A stretch of 64,000 nucleotides of DNA, taken from a marine actinobacterium MedAcidi-G3 (GTDB lineage Bacteria > Actinomycetota > Acidimicrobiia > Acidimicrobiales > Poriferisodalaceae). A program made the position numbers and the translations under genes. This document shows, one piece after another, positions 42,968 through 52,065 of the stretch; the stretch's first letter is position 1; every line of letters starts with the position of its first letter. Under the pieces are notes generated by a model. That model had not been told where the DNA came from, did not search any database, and saw only the letters and a list, made by a program, of their open reading frames with translations. Location: contig JUEP01000001.1 of the NCBI GenBank assembly GCA_000817105.1, forward strand, positions 1-64,000, given 5' to 3'.

Positions 42968-43762
42968 ATGAGTGATGTAGTCCTTTACGAAGAGATTGAT
43001 GGAGTGGCGCTTGTCACACTCAATCGGCCCGAACGTCTGAACTCCTGGACTGGCGAGCTTGGATCAGCGTATTTTGATGCTCTGGATCGAGCGTCAGGCT
43101 CAGCAGGAGTGAAATCGATTGTGGTTACGGGTGCCGGTCGAGGTTTTTGTTCGGGAGCCGACATGGACATGCTCCAAGGAATCGGGGCGAGTGGCGGTGA
43201 AGAAGAGTCAGCGCCGAGACTACGAAATGAACGACACGACTACGCTCTCAGTATTCCCAAACCAGTTGTGGCTGCCATCAATGGAGCCTGTGCAGGCTTA
43301 GGTTTCGTTCATGCAATGATGTGTGATATCCGCTTCGCTGCGGAAGGGGCAAAATTTACTAGCGCGTTCGCTCGACGCGGCCTGATTGCCGAGCATGGCG
43401 TCTCATACATGTTGCCGCGTGTAGTGGGGCCATCGAATGCCCTTGACATCCTTATGTCCGGCCGTGTTTTCTTGGCAGACGAGGCTAAAGAGATGGGTGT
43501 CGTAAGTCGCGTGTTGCCGCCCGACGAACTTCTCGACGCGACAATTAAATATGCGGGAGAGCTCGGCCGCTACAGCGCTCCATGGTCGATGGCGCAAATG
43601 AAAAATCAAATTTGGAGTCAATTAGACATGGCTCGAACCGAATCCTTAGAGGAATCGAATCGTGTGATGGCGGAGTCGCTAAAGAGGCCAGATTTCAAAG
43701 AGGGTGTAGCGAGCTTCGTCGAAAAGCGAGATCCTTCCTTTGAGCCGGTCACGAGATCCTGA
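42968..43762 (+). CDS. Enoyl-CoA hydratase (crotonase family)
   Basis: A 264-residue crotonase from the ATG at 42968. VALVTLNRPERLNSWTG, VTGAGRGFCSGADMDML (oxyanion, about 55-71), AINGACAGLGFVHAMMCDIRFAAEGAKFTSAFARRGLIAEHGVSYMLPR with Glu in the second catalytic region (LIAEHG), and an A-rich C-terminal helix. The Glu placement resembles 1,2-epoxyphenylacetyl-CoA isomerase/hydratase types. The reaction is therefore probably hydration or isomerisation of an enoyl-CoA. Confidence 0.9.
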   Translation: MSDVVLYEEIDGVALVTLNRPERLNSWTGELGSAYFDALDRASGSAGVKSIVVTGAGRGFCSGADMDMLQGIGASGGEEESAPRLRNERHDYALSIPKPVVAAINGACAGLGFVHAMMCDIRFAAEGAKFTSAFARRGLIAEHGVSYMLPRVVGPSNALDILMSGRVFLADEAKEMGVVSRVLPPDELLDATIKYAGELGRYSAPWSMAQMKNQIWSQLDMARTESLEESNRVMAESLKRPDFKEGVASFVEKRDPSFEPVTRS

Positions 43763-43814
43763 ATTTCGCGGCTAAAACCTCGTAGATAGTGTTACTAGCA
43801 GTAGCGTCGAGACC

Positions 43815-45425
43815 GTGACCGAAACCCTTGGAGCGTTCGCTCTTTTAGCTTGGTTGGCCTATCTAGTCAGTCGGCTATTGGCGCGACGCCATCTACCTGA
43901 ACTTGTTGGGTTTTTGATAGTGGGAGCTCTGTTAGGGCCATCGGGAGTCGAGTTAATTAGTGACCAAGAACTTGCATCCCTGCGTCCATTGACTGAAGTG
44001 GCCTTAGCGATTCTGATGTTTGTCATTGGTGAGCGAGTGTCGACTCGTGCTTTGCGCGCTGCGAAGTGGACGTTGACTACAGGGGCGACTCAATACGTCT
44101 TGAGTGCGGTGCTGGTTTTTTGGGCAACGAGAGCAGTTGGGGCCGATAGGTCAGTCGCTTTGGTGTTAGCGGCGCTAGCAGGCGCCGGTGCTCCTATGAC
44201 AATCGCACATATTGTCAGTTCAGTGAAGGCCCGAGGCGCCTATGCAACCGGTGTGGTTGGTACTCATGCCGTTTCCGACGCGCTTGCGACAACCACCTTT
44301 GCCGCAGTTTTGCCAATAGCAACTATTTTGGCTGACCAAGATGCTGACATCTCGGCAGCAGTGGTCGATTTCGTTCAACTGGGAATCGGCGGCGCTGTTC
44401 TCGGTTTACTTGGTGGTTGGTTCATATCCCGTCTTGGATTCCAGATTGAGACTTCTGGTGAACTACTGCTATTTGTTCTTGTTCACATCTTGCTGGGATG
44501 GGCTGTTGCCGACTGGCTAGAAATTTCCTTACCACTTGCTGCATTAATGGCTGGGGCAACCGCGGCTTCTGTATCGCCAGAGGCCTTTTCTTTGCGTTTG
44601 TTCCGAACTGTTAAAAGCATTGAACAACCGCTTTATTTGCTTTTTTTCGCTCTCGCTGGCGCCTCGATTCATCTCGATGATCTTGGAGGCGTCGGAATCG
44701 TAGGGATCGTCTACATAAGTGTCAGAGTGGGTGCAAAAATAGTAGGAGGCTTGATCGGGGGCCTATTTGGCGGCCTAGGTTGGAAGACTGCCCTCAGGCT
44801 TGGGGTCAACTTAACTCCACAGGCAGGAGTTGCGGTTGGGCTAGCGGTGCTTGCGAGCGAAGTCCTCGGTACTCCCGGCGCAGAGGCAGCGACAGTAGTT
44901 CTAGGTTCGGTGGTTCTATTCGAACTTGTCGGCCCGCTTCTAGTGGCAAAAGATCTTAAAGGCTCAAGTGATGAAGATGAGAGTGGCTCGGCGGCATCAA
45001 CCCAATTAGAACTCCCTGGCAAAGTATTGATTGCTTCGTCAATGGCAACAGAAATCCCAGAATGGTTGATTGACCTGGCAGCCCGTTGGCGGTCAAGGCT
45101 AGTTGTATATCAACCGGAAGAACCGGAGTCAGATTCAGTCCAGAATCTGTTAGCCCTATGTGCCACCAAAGATGTGGAAGTGGAGTTCCGTCCGTTACGA
45201 ACTGAGAGTTTCACAGGAGCCGTTGTTAGGACAACGGCAGAAGTGCAAGCAGACATGGTCGTGTTGTTTGCTGAGCGACCTGAGGGTGCTACGTCTAGAT
45301 TGGTTTTGTTCCCTTCGGAACGAGTCGCCAGGGAATTGACAGTGCCTGTCCTAACTTTTCCCATAGCAATGCAAGGTCCGCCAGAGCCAGTGCAAAGGAC
45401 TCGACGTTGGCCATGGTTAAGTTAA
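43815..45425 (+). CDS. Kef-type cation:proton antiporter (CPA2)
   Basis: A 536-residue membrane protein: roughly twelve transmembrane segments to about residue 380, then a soluble C-terminal domain. Family features include LVGFLIVGALLGPSG at the start, GAGAPMTIAHIVSSVKARGAYATGVVGTHAVSDALATT and LRLGVNLTPQAGVAVGLAVLASEVLG. It exchanges Na+ or K+ for protons and may take part in pH or cation homeostasis. The C-terminal region (about 395-530; VLFPSERVARELTVPVLTFP) resembles a universal-stress-protein-like domain, not the usual TrkA-N domain. The start is a GTG. Confidence 0.9.
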   Translation: MTETLGAFALLAWLAYLVSRLLARRHLPELVGFLIVGALLGPSGVELISDQELASLRPLTEVALAILMFVIGERVSTRALRAAKWTLTTGATQYVLSAVLVFWATRAVGADRSVALVLAALAGAGAPMTIAHIVSSVKARGAYATGVVGTHAVSDALATTTFAAVLPIATILADQDADISAAVVDFVQLGIGGAVLGLLGGWFISRLGFQIETSGELLLFVLVHILLGWAVADWLEISLPLAALMAGATAASVSPEAFSLRLFRTVKSIEQPLYLLFFALAGASIHLDDLGGVGIVGIVYISVRVGAKIVGGLIGGLFGGLGWKTALRLGVNLTPQAGVAVGLAVLASEVLGTPGAEAATVVLGSVVLFELVGPLLVAKDLKGSSDEDESGSAASTQLELPGKVLIASSMATEIPEWLIDLAARWRSRLVVYQPEEPESDSVQNLLALCATKDVEVEFRPLRTESFTGAVVRTTAEVQADMVVLFAERPEGATSRLVLFPSERVARELTVPVLTFPIAMQGPPEPVQRTRRWPWLS

Positions 45426-45493
45426 CTTCATTTAACAATTGATCTCATGTGGGTGCATTGGGCAAACTGTGATGACTTGACGAAGGGGAATTG

Positions 45494-46294
45494 ATGTCTG
45501 AGCGAGTGACGGTTGCAGTAAAAGGTGGAGTCGCAGATGTGCGGTTGAACCGCCCAGAAAAACTAAATGCGCTCGACAACCAAATGTTCAGAGCGATTGT
45601 GGACGCCGGGGAGGAGCTGAAAAGTCGCGATGACGTAAGGGCCGTGGTGCTCAGCGGCGAAGGTAGATCTTTCTGTGCGGGCTTGGACTTTTCATCATTC
45701 CAAGCAATGGGGAGTGACCGAGCAGAGAATCAGGCAGAGCCTCCGGTGGACCACCTCGACGGTCGTATCACCCACCTCGGACAGCAGGCTGCCTGGGTTT
45801 GGCAGGAATTGAAAGTACCTGTAATTGGAGCGATAGAAGGTCATGCCCTCGGTGGCGGCTTTCAGATCGCCATGGGTCCGGATATCCGAATTATTCACCC
45901 AGATACGAAAATGTCTATTTTAGAAATTCGTTGGGGGTTGGTGCCCGATATGGGAGCTTCGGTGACGCTTCCGCCAATGATTGGACTCGATGTTATGAAG
46001 GAAATGTATTTCACTGGAAAAATGGTCTCTGGAGTAGAAGCAGTCGAATTGGGAATTGCCACGCGCCTTGATAACAACCCTCATGAGGCGGCCATGGAAT
46101 TGGCTGGCGAGATAGCCCACAAAAACCCAGAAGCAATTCGGCGAATGAAAAGCATTCTTAATGGATTAACGGAACGCACCACGGCGGAGCGTTTCGCTGC
46201 CGAGCGGGAACATATCGAAGCCCTAATTGGCTCACCGAACCAGAAAGAAGCCGTAAAGGCTTTCTTTGAAAAACGCTCACCCGATTTTTCGTGA
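45494..46294 (+). CDS. Enoyl-CoA hydratase/isomerase (crotonase family)
   Basis: A 266-residue crotonase. ATG at 45494 follows AAGGGGAATTG. Oxyanion-hole segments LSGEGRSFCAGLDFSSF and IEGHALGGGFQIAMGPDIRIIHPDTKMSILEIRWGLVPDMGASVTLP. The WGLVPDMG block, with Asp where the second catalytic Glu usually lies, recalls dienoyl-CoA isomerases and 4-chlorobenzoyl-type crotonases. Isomerase activity is possible. Followed by the inositol monophosphatase-like gene. Confidence 0.88.
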   Translation: MSERVTVAVKGGVADVRLNRPEKLNALDNQMFRAIVDAGEELKSRDDVRAVVLSGEGRSFCAGLDFSSFQAMGSDRAENQAEPPVDHLDGRITHLGQQAAWVWQELKVPVIGAIEGHALGGGFQIAMGPDIRIIHPDTKMSILEIRWGLVPDMGASVTLPPMIGLDVMKEMYFTGKMVSGVEAVELGIATRLDNNPHEAAMELAGEIAHKNPEAIRRMKSILNGLTERTTAERFAAEREHIEALIGSPNQKEAVKAFFEKRSPDFS

Positions 46295-46322
46295 AAAACG
46301 ACAAACTTTAAGGCCGTAATCT

Positions 46323-47105
46323 GTGTCTGTTTCTCTTGAAGGCTTGTTAGCTGAAGCATCGGAACTCGCCCAAGCCGCCGGTTCTATGACCCTTGATTGG
46401 TTTCGCAGATCGAGCCTAACGGTCGAGTCAAAAATGGATGGGTCTGAAGTTACCGAGGCTGACCGCGTAGCCGAGCGTTTTATTCGTGATGAATTAAAGA
46501 CCCGCCACCCGAGCCACTTAGTCGTCGGAGAAGAAGAAGGAGGGTCGTTTGAGTCCGGAACCTTGACCTGGATCATTGATCCCATTGACGGAACCCGGGG
46601 ATTCGTTCGAGGTGTACCTCTATACGCAACGCTTCTTGCGGTTGTTGATGATTCAGGACCCTTAGTTGGGGTGATCTACGTGCCTGCTCTAAATTCGACC
46701 GTCGCCGCTGCTCGGGGGAGCGGTTGCTGGCACGATGGCCAACGATGCGCAGTGAGTCAAACCAAAGAACTTGACGGAGCCTTAATAAACACCAGCAGCT
46801 TCGATACATTCTCTGATCCAGCGCTCTTAGCATTGAAACATTCCAAGGCCCTGATGAAAACTTGGGGAGACGCATTTGGCTACTACATGGTCGCCACTGG
46901 TCAAGCCGAAGCAATGATCGACCCAATATGCTCACCCTGGGATCTTGCGCCAATGCCTGTGATTCTTAACGAAGCCGGAGGAAGTTTTACTGACATCCAC
47001 GGCCAAGCGAATCTTGACCTGAGCGCAGGCCCTAACTCGGTAAGCGGCGTTGCCTCTAACGGATTCCTCCACGAAGACCTCCTAGCGATTATGAGCTCGT
47101 CGTGA
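46323..47105 (+). CDS. Inositol-monophosphatase-family phosphatase (possibly HisN-type)
   Basis: A 260-residue Mg-dependent, lithium-sensitive-type sugar phosphatase. Metal-binding motifs: GEEEGG (about 63-68), WIIDPIDGTRGFVRG (about 80-94) and WDLAPMPVILNEAGG near the C-terminus. The phrase DPIDGTRGFVRG is typical of histidinol-phosphate phosphatases of the IMPase family (HisN in actinobacteria), so histidinol phosphate is a reasonable substrate, but inositol phosphate is not excluded. No other his genes nearby. The start is a GTG; the stop overlaps the next start (GTGA). Confidence 0.85.
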   Translation: MSVSLEGLLAEASELAQAAGSMTLDWFRRSSLTVESKMDGSEVTEADRVAERFIRDELKTRHPSHLVVGEEEGGSFESGTLTWIIDPIDGTRGFVRGVPLYATLLAVVDDSGPLVGVIYVPALNSTVAAARGSGCWHDGQRCAVSQTKELDGALINTSSFDTFSDPALLALKHSKALMKTWGDAFGYYMVATGQAEAMIDPICSPWDLAPMPVILNEAGGSFTDIHGQANLDLSAGPNSVSGVASNGFLHEDLLAIMSSS

Positions 47106-48202
47106 GTGAAGGAGCCGAAAAGATGCCCAAATGGGTGCCGCGAGCTACGGGAGTATTTCTTGGAGGAGCGACGCTCTTGGCAGCTCTCGTTTGGGTCCTA
47201 TTTCGCGTTCGTTCGTTGATCATCGTCATTCTTGTGTCGTTATTTCTATCTTTCGCTATCGAGCCAGCGGTAAATTGGCTTGCCCGACGAGGGTGGCGGC
47301 GTGGACCAGCGACCCTGTCAATGTTTGCGGTAATCCTTATTGGAATCGGCGGATTTTTGTTCGCGATGGGTTCAGTACTTGCCGAGCAAATCACGAAGTT
47401 GACGGCGGAAGCGCCTGGCTATATTCGTGAAATCGAACACTGGCTAGAGGCCAGATTCGGTGTCGTTCTTGAAACAGATGCCCTGGTTGCTGAATTTTCG
47501 ACTGGAGGTAGCGCAGCTCGTTTAGCGTCTAACGTTGCCGGAGATTTGGTTTCTATCGGAACAGCGCTTATGTCGCTGATCTTCCAAACTCTTACAGTCT
47601 TGCTATTCACTTTCTACCTGGTTGCAGACGGACCCAAACTTCGCCGCCTTCTGTGCTCGGCCTTATCCGCAAAACGTCAAGAACTGATGTTGAAGGGCTG
47701 GGAAATAGCGATCGACAAAACAGGCGCATATATCTATTCGAGAACCCTCTTGGGTTTAGCGGCGTTTCTTGTTCACTGGTTAATTTTTGCCCTCCTGGAA
47801 GTCCCATCTCCGGTCCCGCTGGCGCTTTGGGTCGGGATTATGTCTCAATTTGTGCCAGTCGCAGGAACTTACTTGGCGGGTCTTCTCCCGATTTTGATAG
47901 CGCTACTTCACCAACCCATAACGGCTCTTTGGGTGTTGCTGGCTATAGCCATTTATCAACAGTTAGAGAATTATTTGTTTGCGCCCCGGATTACCTCTCA
48001 AACAATGAATATTCACCCTGCGGTTGCCTTCGGAACAGTGATCTTGGGCGCCTCATTGCTTGGGGTTGTAGGCACCCTTCTGGCGGTCCCGGTAGCCGCA
48101 ACGATCCAAGCTTTTGTGTCAACCTATATACGACGCCATGAGCTAATCGACTCTGAATTGTTAGAGAACGAGGGTGCTGAACCAGAGAACGAAGAAGAGT
48201 GA
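47102..48202 (+). CDS. AI-2E-family (PerM-like) membrane transporter
   Basis: A 366-residue membrane protein with about eight hydrophobic segments: a cluster of two or three near the N-terminus, a soluble central region (ITKLTAEAPGYIREIEHWLEARFG), then five more. The family motifs LVPVAGTYLAGLLPILIALL-like region, YQQLENYLFAPRITSQTMNIHP and GTLLAVPVAATI are clear. Members include AI-2 exporter TqsA and Na+/H+-type antiporters; the substrate is not determined. It is coupled to the IMPase gene by a GTGA overlap. The C-terminus is acidic. Confidence 0.9.
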   Translation: MSEGAEKMPKWVPRATGVFLGGATLLAALVWVLFRVRSLIIVILVSLFLSFAIEPAVNWLARRGWRRGPATLSMFAVILIGIGGFLFAMGSVLAEQITKLTAEAPGYIREIEHWLEARFGVVLETDALVAEFSTGGSAARLASNVAGDLVSIGTALMSLIFQTLTVLLFTFYLVADGPKLRRLLCSALSAKRQELMLKGWEIAIDKTGAYIYSRTLLGLAAFLVHWLIFALLEVPSPVPLALWVGIMSQFVPVAGTYLAGLLPILIALLHQPITALWVLLAIAIYQQLENYLFAPRITSQTMNIHPAVAFGTVILGASLLGVVGTLLAVPVAATIQAFVSTYIRRHELIDSELLENEGAEPENEEE

Positions 48203-48223
48203 CTAATGTGAAAGTTCTTCCAG

Positions 48224-48775
48224 TCAGCAATCTCCGATAATTAGTTCAATCAGTCGTGCGTCGCCAGCCTCATTATTGATGAATAAGTCAAGACCAGTTG
48301 CGTCTAAAAGTGGTGACTCGTTTACCTCCAGTACTACGGCAGAGGCCTCGCTACGCTCGACAATAAGAGTGCTAAGAACTGCTAACTGAGGGTCACCCGA
48401 ACGCAACGTGCGGCAGAAGCGAGTGCGATACTCATGGCAGCTGACATGGGTAGAAACAATTAAAAGTAACTCCGAAAGTTTTTGGATCCGTTTCGATTCG
48501 TAAACGATATTCCAAGGGGGACTATTGCTGCGCTGTCTCAGTCCCGAATCACGCAGCCTTCGGACCAACTCGCGACTGTCAACTTTGGTGGCACCAGCTT
48601 CAAGAGCTAATTGATGTTCATCTTCGTTAATGTCGTAATGATCACCTTGGAATCCAATTCGACGTTTGCCTATGTTTAGGGCAAATGCATGAAGCTCTTC
48701 GAGCGATACATCAGAAACCATGTGACCCCACAGGCGACCTCTCCAAGGCCAGCGTGGTTTATCGAGCAAAATCAT
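48224..48775 (-). CDS. DUF4031-domain protein
   Basis: A 183-residue protein. The N-terminal part carries the DUF4031 pattern (ILLDKPRWPWRGRLWGHMVSD, SLEELHAFALNIGKRRIGFQGDHYDI, LALEAGATKVDSRELVRRLRDSGLR), about residues 1-95. The rest (PPWNIVYESKRIQKLSELLL...) I do not recognise. Its start overlaps the stop of the glycosyltransferase (ATGA), so the two are cotranscribed and probably function together. DUF4031 has no defined biochemical role. Confidence 0.78.
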   Translation of the reverse strand: MILLDKPRWPWRGRLWGHMVSDVSLEELHAFALNIGKRRIGFQGDHYDINEDEHQLALEAGATKVDSRELVRRLRDSGLRQRSNSPPWNIVYESKRIQKLSELLLIVSTHVSCHEYRTRFCRTLRSGDPQLAVLSTLIVERSEASAVVLEVNESPLLDATGLDLFINNEAGDARLIELIIGDC

Positions 48776-49860
48776 GAGGCGTCAGCCAGTAAACCGTCGA
48801 GCAATGAGTCGTATTTCGGAGCGAGAGCCTCCCAAGCAAAGGCCGATATGCACTCCCGGGTCCTACGTCGGTTGATGTGCAGATCATCTCGGGACTTCGA
48901 CAAGGTCGCTCGAAGCGCTTCGTCAAACGGCCCGCTATACAGATATTCAGATGAGAACTCTCTCGGGACTATTTCTGGATAAGAAAGCCGATCTGGGATT
49001 AACGGCCTCGCTCCCGCAGCTATTGCCTCGGCGATCGCTACTCCAAAGAATTCATGGTGTGCCGTAGAAACCACCAAGTCGCTATTACACAGAATTTGTC
49101 GGTAGGTGTCTCTATTTTGAGTGCCCGATATGAGGACTCGATCTGACAGTTGCTCTGTCATTCTTCGGTGCGCCTTTTCGCCCGCACGTTCGACCTCTCC
49201 TAGGGCGTACAACGAGAATTCGTAACCTTCTGCTGCTAGGAGTGTCATTGCGTGGACGAATTCTCCCGGGTTTTTGTCATGGGACCATCGGTGGTTCCAT
49301 AACACCCGAGTCGGGCCACTAACACTCGCGGGGCTGAGACCGGAGACTTCTATGCCTACTGGAAGAACGTGCAAAGCCTCTAACTTGCTTTGCACTTTGC
49401 GTCCAGAGCCCTCGACGAGCTCTTCGGCGAAGGTTGGCATTCCTTTTCTGAGAAGATCAGCATGATATTGAGTAGCCACAGCGACCTTGTCGGCACTCAT
49501 AATTGAGTTCAGATCATTAACCATCGCTCGGTAGGGCCGTCCACCTTTAGGGCCTGGAGGGTACCCAATCTGGCTTTCGTGCATGTAGAGCAGAGTTGGG
49601 GGTCGAGAGGTCGACCTATCTATTAAACCGAGCACACTTGCGAGATCTATGGGAGTGCTGGCGACTAGAGCGTCAATTGGCTTCGCTGCGTCGTTAATCG
49701 CCTCCGCAAAACGAGTTGGGGCAGTCACTAAAGAGCGACGCCATCCGGCGTCAGTTCCGTCGATCACGCGAATGCTGTGATTGCTATGGGAGCGCCATCC
49801 TTTTACCCAACTGCGATGAGAGCCCTGGTACCAGGGTTCGAGCACGACAACATTCGCCAC
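48772..49860 (-). CDS. Glycosyltransferase of the tRNA-queuosine alpha-mannosyltransferase (QTMAN/GTDC1) type
   Basis: A family-4-like glycosyltransferase of about 360 residues. Start is a GTG at 49860 (VANVVVLEPWYQGSHRSWVKGW); an upstream TTG at 49908 would add 16 residues. N-terminal EPWYQGSHRSW and LYMHESQIGYP belong to the DUF3524 domain found in GTDC1/QTMAN, which attaches mannose to queuosine in tRNA-Asp. The C-terminal part has NHRWSHDKNPGEF and FGVAIAEAIAAGARPLIPDRLSYPEIV with the donor-binding Glu. It precedes and overlaps the DUF4031 gene. The mannosylated queuosine role is inferred from the family. Confidence 0.8.
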   Translation of the reverse strand: MANVVVLEPWYQGSHRSWVKGWRSHSNHSIRVIDGTDAGWRRSLVTAPTRFAEAINDAAKPIDALVASTPIDLASVLGLIDRSTSRPPTLLYMHESQIGYPPGPKGGRPYRAMVNDLNSIMSADKVAVATQYHADLLRKGMPTFAEELVEGSGRKVQSKLEALHVLPVGIEVSGLSPASVSGPTRVLWNHRWSHDKNPGEFVHAMTLLAAEGYEFSLYALGEVERAGEKAHRRMTEQLSDRVLISGTQNRDTYRQILCNSDLVVSTAHHEFFGVAIAEAIAAGARPLIPDRLSYPEIVPREFSSEYLYSGPFDEALRATLSKSRDDLHINRRRTRECISAFAWEALAPKYDSLLDGLLADAS

Positions 49861-49919
49861 ACTGATGAAACTACATGGGTCCTTCACATCTGGGGAATAA
49901 CCCGGCAAACTAACGCTTC

Positions 49920-51248
49920 GTGTTGAAAAAATTGAGTGCCGTCACATTAACAACGCTGTTGTTGCTTATTCCGGTTCCAGTAGCCGCAGCCAAGGTAGAA
50001 CCGGCAGGTGGTGCTGTCATCTATGGCCAACCTGACGAAGCTTCTATGGCGAGTCGAGTTACAGCGATGGCTTCTCATTTAGATGGGAACGGATATTGGG
50101 TAGCAACAGCGAATGGGATGGTTCTTAATTTCGGTTCTGCTGGTCACTTTGGCGATATGGACTCAGTAACGCTAAATCAGCCGGTGGTGGGTATGGCGCC
50201 AACTAAAACTGGTAACGGTTATTGGCTGGTAGCTAGCGACGGCGGAATCTTTTCCTTCGGAGATGCTGCATTTTATGGTTCCGCTGGTGCTGTTGTCCTG
50301 AACAGCCCGATTGTCGGCATGGCCGCTACCAACGCAGGTCGGGGGTATTGGCTCGTCGCGGCCGATGGGGGAGTCTTCTCTTATGGTGACGCTGTTTTTC
50401 ATGGATCGACTGGAGATCTAGTCCTAAACCGGCCAATAGTTAGCCTCCTTTCGACCATTACTGATGCTGGCTACTGGCTGTTGGCAGATGATGGCGGAAT
50501 TTTTACTTTCGGTGACGCAAAGTTCCATGGATCTGGACCTGGGAAAGGCTTCATCGACCCTTTCGCTGGCATGATCCCAGCGGCCGATGGAAATGGCTAC
50601 TCGTTAGTGCATTCGAATGGGAGAATCACTGCGTTCGGGAGCGCTGCGCTCGCGAGGGAACCGGTCTGTGACCCATGGCCAGTTAGCGACATGTCAGTCT
50701 CAGGAGCAGGAGCGGTGCTTTTGCGAACAGCGGCGAAGGCACCAAACCTTCCACCGTCGAAGGTCTCCGCTTCTCTCGACGCCAACTACATAGAGACACT
50801 CATTACTCATTCGCAAGCTTGTCAGATTTATCGGGCGCCCAACCTAGGATCTTTGGGATCTCCACTGCTCGAGCCAGTGCAGACTTCTGGTTATGGCTGG
50901 CGTAGACATCCGATATGGGGAGATTTGTCAATTCATAGAGGCGTAGATTTCATAGGGCCCAATAGAACTTCAGGAGGGGCAGCACTGGCTGTTAAAAGCG
51001 GGGTCGTCACTGCTGTTGCTGATTTGACTGCCTACGGCACCACCGTGATCGTCGATCACGGAGAACAAATAGCAACTGTTTACGGTCACCTCAGAGAGGT
51101 ACTAGTTGAGGTGGGTCAGGAAGTTGAGCAGGGAATGGGTCTCGGGTTAGTCGGGTCCACCGGTTTGTCGACAGGAGCCCATCTGCACTTCGAACTTTGG
51201 GCGGGCGGCAAGACCGTTAATCCTCTTCTTTACCTGACGCTCCCGTAA
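49920..51248 (+). CDS. Secreted M23 (LytM) peptidase with repeat domain
   Basis: A 442-residue exported protein. Start GTG at 49920, then a signal peptide (KKLSAVTLTTLLLLIPVPVAA, cleavage near residue 24). Five repeats of about 42 residues with consensus GYWLVASDGGIFSFGDA (about residues 56-266) form a beta-rich, likely wall-binding region. The C-terminal M23 domain (about 320-442) shows the zinc-site motifs HRGVDF, YGHL and TGAHLHFELW. A peptidoglycan hydrolase or a regulator of cell-wall cutting is likely. This combination is common in Acidimicrobiia. Confidence 0.9.
   Translation: MLKKLSAVTLTTLLLLIPVPVAAAKVEPAGGAVIYGQPDEASMASRVTAMASHLDGNGYWVATANGMVLNFGSAGHFGDMDSVTLNQPVVGMAPTKTGNGYWLVASDGGIFSFGDAAFYGSAGAVVLNSPIVGMAATNAGRGYWLVAADGGVFSYGDAVFHGSTGDLVLNRPIVSLLSTITDAGYWLLADDGGIFTFGDAKFHGSGPGKGFIDPFAGMIPAADGNGYSLVHSNGRITAFGSAALAREPVCDPWPVSDMSVSGAGAVLLRTAAKAPNLPPSKVSASLDANYIETLITHSQACQIYRAPNLGSLGSPLLEPVQTSGYGWRRHPIWGDLSIHRGVDFIGPNRTSGGAALAVKSGVVTAVADLTAYGTTVIVDHGEQIATVYGHLREVLVEVGQEVEQGMGLGLVGSTGLSTGAHLHFELWAGGKTVNPLLYLTLP
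50085..50717 (+). repeat. Five tandem 42-residue repeats in the M23 protein
   Basis: The repeat unit runs GYWLVA.DGGIFSFGDA.FHGS.G...LN.PIVGM, with the first (GYWVATANGMVLNFG) and fifth (GYSLVHSNGRITAFG) diverged. The unit is about 126 bases. Nucleotide identity between repeats is low, so they are old protein repeats rather than recent duplications. Confidence 0.8.
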
Positions 51249-51277
51249 TAACTTTCACCTCGAAGGAAAAGCGAAGG

Positions 51278-51955
51278 CTAAAACACTTCTAGATGTTCAA
51301 GTACAGCATCGATAAAGCCAAAGTTCTTTGGTGTAGCGAAGTGATCGCATCCTCGCAATTCGGTGTAGCTTCCGTCACTCAGCGCATCTAGTAACGGGGC
51401 CGCTGGTCCTGCAAAATCTTCTGTGCCTAGGACCACTCTCACGGGGTGAGTGATCTGTTCGAATTGAGTTTTTCCGAGAGGGTGGTGCTTTCTGCGCATG
51501 AAAGCGGCCAAGGCTAAGCCGTCTTGGTCTGGTTCTGCAGCGTAGCGAGCGAATGTTTGAGCGTGAACATCGTCATCTGCGGCGTCTCCTTGCACGCCCT
51601 TAGCTATTCGCTCGGCTTGTGCTTCGTCGCGTTCAAATAGATTTCTCCCGACTCCTGATACGACGAGTCGTCCAAATTTTTCAGGCGCGATAGCAGCCAT
51701 GCAAAGAAGAGTCCGCGCACCCATTGAGAATCCGACGCCGTCTACCTGACCTTCCGGTAGTCGAGTAACGAGTTCTTGCTCCATCTCTGCATACGCGCCT
51801 GGATCGTGGTGTTTCTCGGCTGTTCCGTGACCAGGGAGGTCCCAAGCGATGACCTCACGCCCTGCGTCGCCAAGAAGTTCAACGATTCCGGTAGGCACCC
51901 AAGTGGACTCTACAGATCCGGTGAATCCATGTAACAGCAGGACTGGATTAGACAT
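51278..51955 (-). CDS. Alpha/beta hydrolase (MenH-like)
   Basis: A 225-residue alpha/beta hydrolase: oxyanion LLHGFTGSVESW-type start (about 7-17), nucleophile GVGFSMGAR (Ser near 78), acid in LGTEDF (about 182) and His in GCDHFATPKNF (about 205). The size and opening (LLLHGFTGS) resemble MenH (2-succinyl-6-hydroxy-cyclohexadiene carboxylate synthase) and small esterases. There are no menaquinone genes nearby, so the role is open. It converges with the M23 gene. Confidence 0.85.
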   Translation of the reverse strand: MSNPVLLLHGFTGSVESTWVPTGIVELLGDAGREVIAWDLPGHGTAEKHHDPGAYAEMEQELVTRLPEGQVDGVGFSMGARTLLCMAAIAPEKFGRLVVSGVGRNLFERDEAQAERIAKGVQGDAADDDVHAQTFARYAAEPDQDGLALAAFMRRKHHPLGKTQFEQITHPVRVVLGTEDFAGPAAPLLDALSDGSYTELRGCDHFATPKNFGFIDAVLEHLEVF

Positions 51956-52065
51956 GAACTCATTCTGTCAGACCGGGCGCAGTTGTGTAGTGCGACCTCC
52001 CTACTTAGGAGCATCTTCTCGAATTGGATTACCGTAAGGAAGACGTAGCTACAGGAAGAGGAATA

